A stretch of 64,000 bases of DNA from Paeniglutamicibacter antarcticus (GTDB lineage Bacteria > Actinomycetota > Actinomycetes > Actinomycetales > Micrococcaceae), in contig NZ_CZJT01000106.1 of NCBI RefSeq assembly GCF_900010755.1, positions 1 through 64,000 on the forward strand, written 5' to 3'. Positions 43,713 through 52,450 of the stretch are shown here, piece by piece; positions within the stretch are counted from its first letter, which is position 1; every line of letters starts with the position of its first letter. The notes beneath the pieces were generated by a model. That model did no database searches. It was given only the letters and a program-made list of their open reading frames with translations, and was not told the origin of the DNA. The translations under genes and the position numbers were made by a program.

Positions 43713-44617
43713 GCGCGGGCAAATACCATGCGAAAATCATTTTTCCCCAAATCCCCAACAAGTGTTCCCAAGATATTAACCGACTTCCCCGGTCGGCTTT
43801 AGATGTGACACTACGTTCTGTGGCTTGTTTCAGACACGCGTAATCCAATACTCGATTCGCCCAAACACGTACATAGGTAGTTACTCAGGTTGTTGTTTAT
43901 CCTCGGGTGATCCATCTCAAAACATTGGGAACCACAGGGAAGAATCATTTATTTCCGGTCCTGTGCGGCATGCTGGCCCACAGCGGGCGCTGCATTTGTT
44001 TGGATTGAGGTCCAGGTAACATTGCTCATCGAATACTCGTGTTATTTGGAAACTTGAGTCGGAAATAAAATTTTTGCGGAGCGAATTACAGGTATTTTTA
44101 CAAATGTGACATAAATTTCCCTACGAACAGCAAAGCATATTCGTTTTGAGGGTGAGCCAAAGAATTTTTCTCACTTGAATTGATCCGATACAGGCCCTGC
44201 GGTTGCCCACAGGAGTGTCACGGTCTTGGAAAAAGGCGCTACCAGCGGCCATGCCCCGTGGCGTGGCTTCTTTACAGGTCTCGCGCCCGTTTCCGCTTGA
44301 CAAGCGGAAGGAGCCGACGGCTGCTGGGGGGTCGATCACTCATTGAAGAGGATCGTCAACCGCCGACTCCAGTCCTTTATTATCAAGTGGTGTTGCCTCA
44401 ACAGGCCACTCGACCCCAGAACGACGCAGGCCCGGAATCGTGAACCGTGTGCACAGGATTCACTCCATCGTCCGAATGGGCCGTACTGGACTGGTTCATA
44501 CACTAGATAGCGTGTGCCGTTGTGCTCACGCGTAGCAACTACCTGTTTGTCAAAAAAAGAGTACGCGAATTACGTTTCGATCTACTCGAAGGATAACTTT
44601 TCCCCTACAAAGTACTT
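43713..44617. other. Long A+T-rich regulatory intergenic region
   Basis: About 900 bp between the LuxR trio and the phosphoglycosyltransferase operon have no supportable gene. A small hairpin (ccgac 43781-43785 with gtcgg 43792-43796) lies near the likely promoter of the operon. The size is unusual for this otherwise tightly packed genome and suggests a complex promoter or a lost gene. I see no IS ends or repeats in it. Confidence 0.45.
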
Positions 44618-47260
44618 CTAATGTTGCCCGTTGAGCTCGTCGCGGCCGCTAATCCCCAGTTTTGCAAAGACCCGGTAGAGGTGCCCTTCGACCGTCCGCT
44701 GAGAGACTGTCAACGCACGCGCAATCTCCTTATTACTCAGACCGCTTCCCACCAGGTCTATAATTTCTTTCTCCCGGCCAGTTAGAGTCCGTTCGCTGAT
44801 GGCTACTGCCAGGTTCCCCCATGAAGTTCCACCCAGATCGTTGATCCACTCGGAAAGCTTGCGCAATAACACGCCCCGTTGCCGCTCGTTCTGGGGTCCA
44901 GTCATTGTGTCCAAAACCGAAGCCAGCAGTTCGGTCCCAAGGCCAGTTTCACCTCCTAAATAGAGCATTTCCGCCACTTCGATGACTCCCGCTGATTCAG
45001 CATCGACATCCAATAAAACGGCATCGGCCAGGGCATTGTAATTTCGACCCCGCCCTTGTCCACATAGTTCAGCCAAGCGCTCGAAAGAGTCCTGGTAAAT
45101 CTGACTGCCACCCGACTGCTGCCATAGAAGGATCAAGAGCTGTTGTTCAGTCTCGGAGCGTTGTTCTATGTGTGCGCGACCGGCCAGTGTCACCAAGTAG
45201 TCCAAATTCTGGGGGTTTCTAGCCACAAAAACATATGCAGATGCAAGAAGTGCTGAATGCCTGTTTTCAACCTCGGCAAGTCCATGGCCCGCTGGTCCTC
45301 TACTAACTGCAGTCGCCTCGCGGAGCATCGTCGTACCTAAGCGTGAGTTGCTGTACTGCACTAAGCTTTCGGCCAGCGCATAGAGTCTCTCCGGATCATG
45401 TACCGCCAGTTCAGCTCGTGCTTCATCCAAAAGTGCCGTTGCCGCGCTCCACCGGCCTTCCTGAATCGAAGCAAATGCCGCCCAAAAATTCAGCATTCCG
45501 CTGTGCGCAAGATACGTTTCCGGCGACTGCGGTGTATGCCCCTCTTTGACTGCCCGGATCTTGGCGTAATCCCCCACCGCAAAGAACGTTTGCATGGCAG
45601 TTGCCAAGACCTGATAGGTCATTGCGAATTCGTCTTCAACGCCGGCTGCTATTGCCCTAAAGGACTCCGCTGCCATTTCAGCAGCCTCAGTAAAGTATCC
45701 GAGGGACATCAGTGTTTTGCCCATGAGATCTCCACACATCAGGTATTCAAAGCTTCCCCGCGGGCAGGTCTCCTGGCACCGTTGCACGCGTGCTGGGAGA
45801 GTCCACAAATTCCTTCGTTCAACAAGATCAATCCAGAGTTCCGAAATTTCCATGAACTTAAGGTTTCGACCCGTTTCGTGTTCTCCCGGTGGCTGTTCAT
45901 GTGCTTGAAGTTGTTCGGTACGTTGCTTCCAGCGTTGCAGTAATCCATGGATCTCGTCTTTAGTTCCCCCACTGCGCCAGATAGCGGCAGTTTCCAAAGA
46001 TTTCAGATTTGAGAAGATCTCAAGATCCATGGTCTGGCTACTTGCACGTTCTACTGTTGAAGCCACTTTCTGGTGACTTCTCATTCCCAGCAAGGCCCTA
46101 GCTGCCTGCAACGCAAGACGGGGTTCGGTATCAAAATTTCCAGCTTGAAGACACAATCTCCATGCACTATGGAAATCAAGTTCGTTGTTGGCGATTGTCA
46201 CCGCTTCAACAAACCGTTCAGTCTCGACTGTTTCTCCACTTTCACAGGCCCAGAGCAGAGAAGCTGGCAGGGTTCCGTATTTCCTCCCCTTGTCCGATAC
46301 TTCTCGCCACAATTGGACGCTGAGTCCTGGGGGCACGATGTCCCGAAGAACTTGTGCATAAATCGGTGCCGTGATTTTGACACGGGAATCACCGCAGTAC
46401 GCCACCAGACCGGTGTCGATTAACCTTCCAGTATCCGCCCCGGAAACCCGTTCCAAGTTCGCAATATCTTCGGCTCCCCCAAGGGCCAGAATTTCCAAGG
46501 CTTTGGCATCAGAGATATCTAGTCTTTTTTGAATCTCCGAAACAACCCCTGATAAATGGGTGTCATTTTCCAACCTTGCTTGGGTTAACACGAACCAATC
46601 GTTCGATTCGACAAGGATCTCTTGGCTTCTGGCTGCTCCGAGGAAGGCCCTGATGAGCAGCGGATTCCCTGCACACATCTTGGCAACGACCGCGTTGGTC
46701 GCCTCGGTGGCTCTGCTGCCAAGCTGCGTGTGTGAATAGGCCGCGACTTCACGGACCGATAGAGGCCCCAACGTGACCCGACCCAGCCGGGCGCCAAGTT
46801 CGGTACTGGCGACCACCGGTTCAAGGTTGCCAGATCCAACAGCCAACAGAATCAATTTGATGCGCCCTGCCTGGACCAATTGAGTCAACACAAAAGCGCT
46901 GGCTGAATCCAAATAGTGTGCCTCTTCCACCACAACATAAGGTTTGCGGTTGCCCTCACGGACAGCAAATCTATGTGAAAGATGCCGCAAGACACTCACC
47001 TCATTTGGTGTGTCCCCGAAGTCAATCAGAAGTGGGGAAAGTGCTCCAAAATTGCTTTTTCCCAGTACAGGTGAGCACAGCAATCGGATGGCTTCGTGAA
47101 GTCCGACGCCGAGTACCGCTTCGAGCAATGCCGACTTGGCACTTCCAATCGGCCCGGACACCACTGCTCCATTAGAATCAGGGGGCTCCAATATTCGTGC
47201 CAGTTCGGTGCGTGCATCAAGCCCCACGTAGTTGGAGTTCGAGTGGTCAGGATACCTCAT
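44618..47260 (-). CDS. LuxR-family regulator with STAND-type ATPase (copy 1)
   Basis: This 880-residue protein has the layout of large ATP-binding LuxR regulators. A near-canonical P-loop, GPIGSAKS, lies at residues 36-43, and Walker B YVVVEEAH near 108-115. A long all-helical, repeat-like middle follows, then a C-terminal LuxR helix-turn-helix (LTGREKEIIDLVGSGLSNKE, then SQRTVEGHLYRVFAKLGI). It likely switches state with nucleotide and a signal, then binds DNA. The start overlaps the upstream regulator gene by four bases (ATGA). Of the three neighbouring paralogs it best preserves the ATPase motifs. Target genes are unknown; the polysaccharide operon next door is the obvious candidate. Confidence 0.88.
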   Translation of the reverse strand: MRYPDHSNSNYVGLDARTELARILEPPDSNGAVVSGPIGSAKSALLEAVLGVGLHEAIRLLCSPVLGKSNFGALSPLLIDFGDTPNEVSVLRHLSHRFAVREGNRKPYVVVEEAHYLDSASAFVLTQLVQAGRIKLILLAVGSGNLEPVVASTELGARLGRVTLGPLSVREVAAYSHTQLGSRATEATNAVVAKMCAGNPLLIRAFLGAARSQEILVESNDWFVLTQARLENDTHLSGVVSEIQKRLDISDAKALEILALGGAEDIANLERVSGADTGRLIDTGLVAYCGDSRVKITAPIYAQVLRDIVPPGLSVQLWREVSDKGRKYGTLPASLLWACESGETVETERFVEAVTIANNELDFHSAWRLCLQAGNFDTEPRLALQAARALLGMRSHQKVASTVERASSQTMDLEIFSNLKSLETAAIWRSGGTKDEIHGLLQRWKQRTEQLQAHEQPPGEHETGRNLKFMEISELWIDLVERRNLWTLPARVQRCQETCPRGSFEYLMCGDLMGKTLMSLGYFTEAAEMAAESFRAIAAGVEDEFAMTYQVLATAMQTFFAVGDYAKIRAVKEGHTPQSPETYLAHSGMLNFWAAFASIQEGRWSAATALLDEARAELAVHDPERLYALAESLVQYSNSRLGTTMLREATAVSRGPAGHGLAEVENRHSALLASAYVFVARNPQNLDYLVTLAGRAHIEQRSETEQQLLILLWQQSGGSQIYQDSFERLAELCGQGRGRNYNALADAVLLDVDAESAGVIEVAEMLYLGGETGLGTELLASVLDTMTGPQNERQRGVLLRKLSEWINDLGGTSWGNLAVAISERTLTGREKEIIDLVGSGLSNKEIARALTVSQRTVEGHLYRVFAKLGISGRDELNGQH

Positions 47261-49359
47261 ACCTTGACGCCGTTGTCGATGCGCAACGACTCAACCAGGC
47301 TACTCAATTCACGACGTCCAGCGAGAGCCAATTTGGAATAGATCTGGTAGAGGTGGCCTTCTACCGTGCGAATCGACACTCCTGCATCGCTGGCAATTTG
47401 CTGGTTATTCATTCCGAGTGCAGCCGCGGTTGCAACCATTTTTTCACGCTTCGTGAGCACTTCCAAGAACGGGTAATTCTGTTCACGAAGATCGCCGCTG
47501 TTAATTTGCGACCTCGGTGAATTACCTTTCCGCTTTCGCTTCACCCACCCTGCGACAGTCATTTTTCCGTTCATAGTCAACGTATCCAGGATGTGGTTTC
47601 CGTGTGGAAGGGCGAAGACGACAAATCCAGCTTCGAGCAATGATTCCAACCCGGCGAGCGTCCGCGTTTCCTGGTGGATGGATCTATTGGGTGAGACGAG
47701 ATTCAACGCGTCGGCCATCCAAGAATCGGAAGGCGCTGAATCACCATGACCGGACGAGTGCGTTGGCCGGACGAATCCATTCCGAAGCCTGACGATTTCC
47801 ATCAATACTTCACTTCGACCACTTGGCGAGAATTGAACGGCATCTCCAAAATGTTCAGATGCCGGCATAGTGTCCGCCGTCATCATGAGCTCGGTAAACC
47901 ACCAGCGCCCGGGCCCCCACTGTCCCTTGAACGGCAGGGGTGTGTGCCGCGAGCGCTCCTCGTCTTCCTGAACAAAATTGCTCATTGCTTTGATCAGCCA
48001 TTGGTCGTAGGTTCCGGTGGCCAAACCGAGTTGAGCCATCAGTGCTTCCAGTGCAGGTGCTGCCAAGTGGAAGCAATCTGAGGTTACTTGAAGTATCGCC
48101 TCCGAGATGACAATGGTTTCAAAGAGCTCCGGTGATAGCTCGTCAAGGTAGTCACGAGCAATTCGGTGGATTGTCTCCTCTACCTCATCGAGTTCACCGT
48201 CCAATAGGCTGTTTCGGAGATTATCGAACAGAGAATGGAGGATCGTGGCTGGAAGTGAGTTTTTCTCCAGTAACCTGCGTTGTGCCGTCGAGAAACCGGC
48301 GATAAACCCGTAGAACACTCCTTCGCTGTCCAGCTGCTCGTCGTAGTCCCGAATCGGTCCCCGGCGGCTCTCGTTTCTGAACACTTCCGCGAGCACCCTT
48401 GAACTATGAGTGATTTCCCCTCGATTTTTTCCCGTTCGAGTAACAAAACCAGCCACAAGTAGACGGTCGATATCTGCAAGTTCGGCATGGGTCACTGTCG
48501 ATATGGGCAGCGTGCCGGAAACTGCAATTCGTTGAAGGAGTTTACGTTCAGAAACCCCCAGCATTGCAGTTTGAGCCATGGCCACCGATTCCACGCGTCC
48601 CCCATATGGCCAGGTTCCGCGGTTCATCGCTAGGTATCCTTCACGGTTTTCCAACTTTCCGCTTGCTACGGCATCGTGCGCCAAAGCAAGCATCAATCCG
48701 GGGTTTCCTTGGCTACGTTGGTGGAGAGCGGCCGTGACAACGGGAGTCGGTATGGCAGAAAGTTCCCCGATGAGTGCTTGATGAACCTCTCCAAGGGAGA
48801 GCGGTTCGACGATAATTTCACGACATCCCGTCCCTGCAGAAACCGGTCCAAATTCGGTTGGCAGGGTCTCGGAACTCACTGCAAGGATGACCAACACGAT
48901 ACTGCGGCTATATGCCATCTGGGCTAGAAGTGCCAAGGTCTGCAAGTCCAAAAGATGAGGATACTGCACTACGACTACTGGTCGTACATTCCTAAGGAGC
49001 ACGTATTTTGAAATGGCGCGCATGACACAGGTTGGCCCAATGTCTTCGTTCTCATCCACGTCCGTCAGCAAAAACGCCAGGGCCCCAAAACTCAATTTTT
49101 GAGAATAGACCGTACCGATGGCATGAATAGGTTCGGCAGAATCATCAACGCGTTTCAAGGCTTCAATGACCAGTGAAATCCTGTCATCGGCATAGGTTCC
49201 ACGTAGAACGATCGAACCTATTGAAACATCACGGATTGTTGCTTCCAGCAAGTCCAAGTATCGACGGCGCGTGTCTTTTCCCCATGAAGCAGCCCCGTTT
49301 ATATCTGCTTTGATTGTTCCTCGACCCTGAAAATCAGGACGCCAAGCAAGTTCTACCAT
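47257..49359 (-). CDS. LuxR-family regulator, ATPase-like region without P-loop (copy 2)
   Basis: With an ATG start at 49359 the protein has 700 residues; a TTG at 49380 is also in frame. The C-terminal LuxR domain is clear (LTKREKMVATAAALGMNNQQ, then SIRTVEGHLYQIYSKLALAG). The N-terminal half aligns in layout with copy 1, but the P-loop position reads VLRGTYADDRIS and the Walker B position VVVVQYPHLLD, both lacking the key residues. It probably does not hydrolyse ATP and may act as a partner of its neighbours. It is coupled to copy 1 by ATGA. Confidence 0.85.
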   Translation of the reverse strand: MVELAWRPDFQGRGTIKADINGAASWGKDTRRRYLDLLEATIRDVSIGSIVLRGTYADDRISLVIEALKRVDDSAEPIHAIGTVYSQKLSFGALAFLLTDVDENEDIGPTCVMRAISKYVLLRNVRPVVVVQYPHLLDLQTLALLAQMAYSRSIVLVILAVSSETLPTEFGPVSAGTGCREIIVEPLSLGEVHQALIGELSAIPTPVVTAALHQRSQGNPGLMLALAHDAVASGKLENREGYLAMNRGTWPYGGRVESVAMAQTAMLGVSERKLLQRIAVSGTLPISTVTHAELADIDRLLVAGFVTRTGKNRGEITHSSRVLAEVFRNESRRGPIRDYDEQLDSEGVFYGFIAGFSTAQRRLLEKNSLPATILHSLFDNLRNSLLDGELDEVEETIHRIARDYLDELSPELFETIVISEAILQVTSDCFHLAAPALEALMAQLGLATGTYDQWLIKAMSNFVQEDEERSRHTPLPFKGQWGPGRWWFTELMMTADTMPASEHFGDAVQFSPSGRSEVLMEIVRLRNGFVRPTHSSGHGDSAPSDSWMADALNLVSPNRSIHQETRTLAGLESLLEAGFVVFALPHGNHILDTLTMNGKMTVAGWVKRKRKGNSPRSQINSGDLREQNYPFLEVLTKREKMVATAAALGMNNQQIASDAGVSIRTVEGHLYQIYSKLALAGRRELSSLVESLRIDNGVKV

Positions 49360-49534
49360 TGTGATACACCCGCTCCCCAATACCGGTTAATCCAACCCAA
49401 GACTGCCCCCAAGGAAGTCCTAAGCCCTAATTTGTCATCCTACGGCTCGTGCACTCTTGATTCATCAGTAGCGCACTTACCTAGTTCACTCGATTGTTCT
49501 AAATCCATACTTAAGTACCTGTACGTCGTGCCTT

Positions 49535-52288
49535 TCATGGTTCATCATTCGATTCCTGTGCATCTTGATAGAGTTCGACAAGCTGCTGGCGGGAGGTAAC
49601 ATGCAGCCTTTGATAAATCTGGTAGATGTGCCCTTCCACGGTCCTTACTCCGATGTTCAGTCTCTGGGAAATTGTGCGGCTGCTGGCGCCAGCTACAACT
49701 TCGGCGACGATGGTCCTTTGCCTGCTCGTCAGCGTCATCAACTGCATCGCAGCAGACGATTCCGTTCCCTGTTGCCTAGACCCATCGAGTTCTTGTGGGA
49801 CAGTTTTCAGGACTCTGCCCTGGCCTGATGTCGCCGGTTCCTTCAGCTGGGCCTTCAAACCGTTAGTTGCCCGGACGGGGTTGGCCATGCCCCTGGCTCG
49901 CATCACTGTGAGTGTTTGGGACTGCCCGTCATATTCACCGTTGTCCGCATTCGCGACCAGCGATAGGACTTCATCTGCCAGGATGCCGTCAATTTTTTGG
50001 GCACATGCCAGCATCTGGTCGATCCCTTGTCGATCGCCCAAACGAAGCCTGATCATTCGACTTGTGAGTTCCAAGTTGAGCGCGCCTCGAGCCGCGTTCG
50101 CCTCAACACTTTCGGAAAGCATTGCTAAGGCTGCCTCCTGTCGCCCGAGATTGAACTCAGCTACGGCTCTGAGGATCAAGACGCCTTGGTTCGTATCCCA
50201 ACTCCAGCTCTCGGGAACCCGCTCAAGCTCAGACAGGTACGAATTCGCCAAGTGTTCGTTGATAGTCGACGAAGCCCGTGCGGCTGCTGCTATTGCAAAC
50301 GGTAGCTGGCCCTCGGTGTCCAAAGCCCTCAACTGTTCAATTTCGATACCCAGCTGACTCAAAGCTTCGTGGTCATGCCCCATAAACACGTGAACTAGCG
50401 ATGAATACAGGCCACTTCGTTCGGTGATCCGTTGCGATTCTTGTCCGCCTATCCATGCAGCATCGATCAGTTCAAGTGCCTTGTCCCATTCACCCGAGAT
50501 CAAATACAAATCAACAAAATGTTGTTTTAGTCCCTGAGATAATCCTGTGGACATGAAGTCTTGCCGCAGCATTTGGAAGAGCTCGCTGCCACGTTTCAGC
50601 GCAAGTCGCACATGGCCCCTCCGAATGGAATGAAGATTGTGGAGACATTGCCAGCGCTGTTGTTCTTCGGATTCCAGGTATGGATGGCTGTATGGAAGTT
50701 CGTCATCCCACAACGGTTTTCCAACGTGGTAAAGAATCTCGGATTCTTCCAAATCGAGACGACCGGAGAGCAGATTCAGGTCACCCGGACTATCGTTCCC
50801 GATTGCTTTCCAAGCATCGATGCCGTGACGAATGGTCGCGAAATCCGCATATGGCTGCAAACTTTCGACGCTGTACTTTTTTGCGTTCAACAGGATCGCC
50901 AGGGTGTTCAGCCGGACCATGAAAGTTAAGTCCCTCTGCGACTCCCCTCCTGTAGATGCAGGCATCATTGATCCAAATTTTGCGCGCAGTAATGCCAGTA
51001 ATTCGGTGGCATGCTCAACATGGTTTCCGTAGACCAAGGCACCTAATCGAAGCAGCTCACTCTCTGCATCCGAGGTGCGGTGGCCGTCTAGAATCTGTAG
51101 ACAGAGCTGCACCCGGTGCTCGGCAAGCGCCTGCGCTGCGGCGCTGCATACCAATTCGTGTCGAGATGTAAATCCTGCAGCTTGTTCCCAGCGGAGCAGG
51201 ATTACCGGCTTCGTATACGGCGAATTTTTATGAACATTCTGGAATTTTTCGAGGAGTTCACGAGCCTTGCCTGGCGGCGTCAGGTCAGTGATAACCGAAC
51301 CGTTCAATATTTTGCTCAGCCGGATCGAACGCGGGAAATGGCCGCCGATTTCCACGAGACCTTTGGCATACACGGAATCGACGGGGCCAGCTTCGCATAC
51401 ACCCATCAGCACGCTTAACGGGATTTCTTCTGTTAAGGCAAGTAACTCAAGCACTTCACGTTCAGCACCTTGAGTCCCTGACACAACATGCGACCAAATG
51501 GCCCGGCTTCGGGGTCCGACTGGACGTTGGTCCCCGTTCACGATCCACCCATGTTCCGAATTGATCAGGTACCCTAGGTCAAACCAATCTTGTGCTAAGG
51601 CTGAGATCATGTGTAATTGACCTGCCGCAGTATGCCAAATTTGGTATGCCGCAGCACGGCTTACCTCGCCAACCAGAGCCAAAATCAGTCGGCGGTGGGT
51701 TTCCGCCAATGACAAGGAATTCAACCGAATGCGGTGCAGACGGACAGAGCCCAGCAGGTCATCTTTTTCTTGAGGCTCGGCCGTGGGCAGCATTGTATTC
51801 AGACACAGCAGGCTGACGGTGTCGGCTAAGGCGAGAGCTGAGAGAAATGATGCCTTGCGGTGTCCCAATGCCAAGGACTCTGGAACGTATACGACTACTG
51901 GTAGCCCGGCGGACTCTTGCTGCAGCATCGAGCGTGCAATGCTGACGGCTTGGAACCTCGATTCTTCGTCTTGGTATTCCAGGTCATCGAGGAGCTTCTT
52001 GAACTCGAAAGTCGTCCGATGACGTTCGGGAAATCCCAAGTCTATGAGCAGTATTTTTCCTTGCAACTGACGCAGCACGGCCGCAGCCATGGTCTTTCGA
52101 CCCGATCCCGCTATACCGTCAAGCAACACACCTGGACCATTGAGCAAAGCATCGACAGCTTCACCCAATAGGCCGGTCCTGACAAAAAAATCCCAATCAA
52201 AACTCTTGCCAGTTGCCGAAGCCTCGTTTCGAGACCATTGTGGTGTTTGTGTTTCGGTGTGTGAGCCAACCAAATCCACTTCGACCAT
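49535..52288 (-). CDS. LuxR-family regulator with altered P-loop (copy 3)
   Basis: The 917-residue protein has the same architecture: ATPase-like N-terminus, helical repeat middle, and C-terminal LuxR domain (LTSRQRTIVAEVVAGASSRT, then GVRTVEGHIYQIYQRLHVTS). Its P-loop region reads DGIAGSGRKT (residues 57-66), in which an extra arginine sits before the lysine. The Walker B region VVVYVPESLA lacks the usual acidic pair. The ATG at 52288 has ggggaagg upstream. It is separated from copy 2 by about 175 bp, which could hold a promoter. A specific signal or target cannot be given. Confidence 0.86.
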   Translation of the reverse strand: MVEVDLVGSHTETQTPQWSRNEASATGKSFDWDFFVRTGLLGEAVDALLNGPGVLLDGIAGSGRKTMAAAVLRQLQGKILLIDLGFPERHRTTFEFKKLLDDLEYQDEESRFQAVSIARSMLQQESAGLPVVVYVPESLALGHRKASFLSALALADTVSLLCLNTMLPTAEPQEKDDLLGSVRLHRIRLNSLSLAETHRRLILALVGEVSRAAAYQIWHTAAGQLHMISALAQDWFDLGYLINSEHGWIVNGDQRPVGPRSRAIWSHVVSGTQGAEREVLELLALTEEIPLSVLMGVCEAGPVDSVYAKGLVEIGGHFPRSIRLSKILNGSVITDLTPPGKARELLEKFQNVHKNSPYTKPVILLRWEQAAGFTSRHELVCSAAAQALAEHRVQLCLQILDGHRTSDAESELLRLGALVYGNHVEHATELLALLRAKFGSMMPASTGGESQRDLTFMVRLNTLAILLNAKKYSVESLQPYADFATIRHGIDAWKAIGNDSPGDLNLLSGRLDLEESEILYHVGKPLWDDELPYSHPYLESEEQQRWQCLHNLHSIRRGHVRLALKRGSELFQMLRQDFMSTGLSQGLKQHFVDLYLISGEWDKALELIDAAWIGGQESQRITERSGLYSSLVHVFMGHDHEALSQLGIEIEQLRALDTEGQLPFAIAAAARASSTINEHLANSYLSELERVPESWSWDTNQGVLILRAVAEFNLGRQEAALAMLSESVEANAARGALNLELTSRMIRLRLGDRQGIDQMLACAQKIDGILADEVLSLVANADNGEYDGQSQTLTVMRARGMANPVRATNGLKAQLKEPATSGQGRVLKTVPQELDGSRQQGTESSAAMQLMTLTSRQRTIVAEVVAGASSRTISQRLNIGVRTVEGHIYQIYQRLHVTSRQQLVELYQDAQESNDEP

Positions 52289-52409
52289 CCTTCCCCATGT
52301 GGCAATCCTGCCATCGAGGAAGTGAATTAGCTATAGCCTTAGCAAGGGTATTGATGCGAAGTAACAGGGACCTTCCGAGGAGTTCCATGCTGGTGATCAG
52401 ACTCCGCGG

Positions 52410-52450
52410 AATAGCAGGAAAGCCGGCCGCAAGGCCGGCTCTCCGCTATT
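52410..52450 (-). terminator. Terminator hairpin after the ABC-F gene
   Basis: An inner 8-bp stem (agccggcc 52421-52428 with ggccggct 52433-52440) is enclosed by a second pair (aatagc 52410-52415 with gctatt 52445-52450). The outer right arm includes the ABC-F stop codon. There is no T run. Confidence 0.55.
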
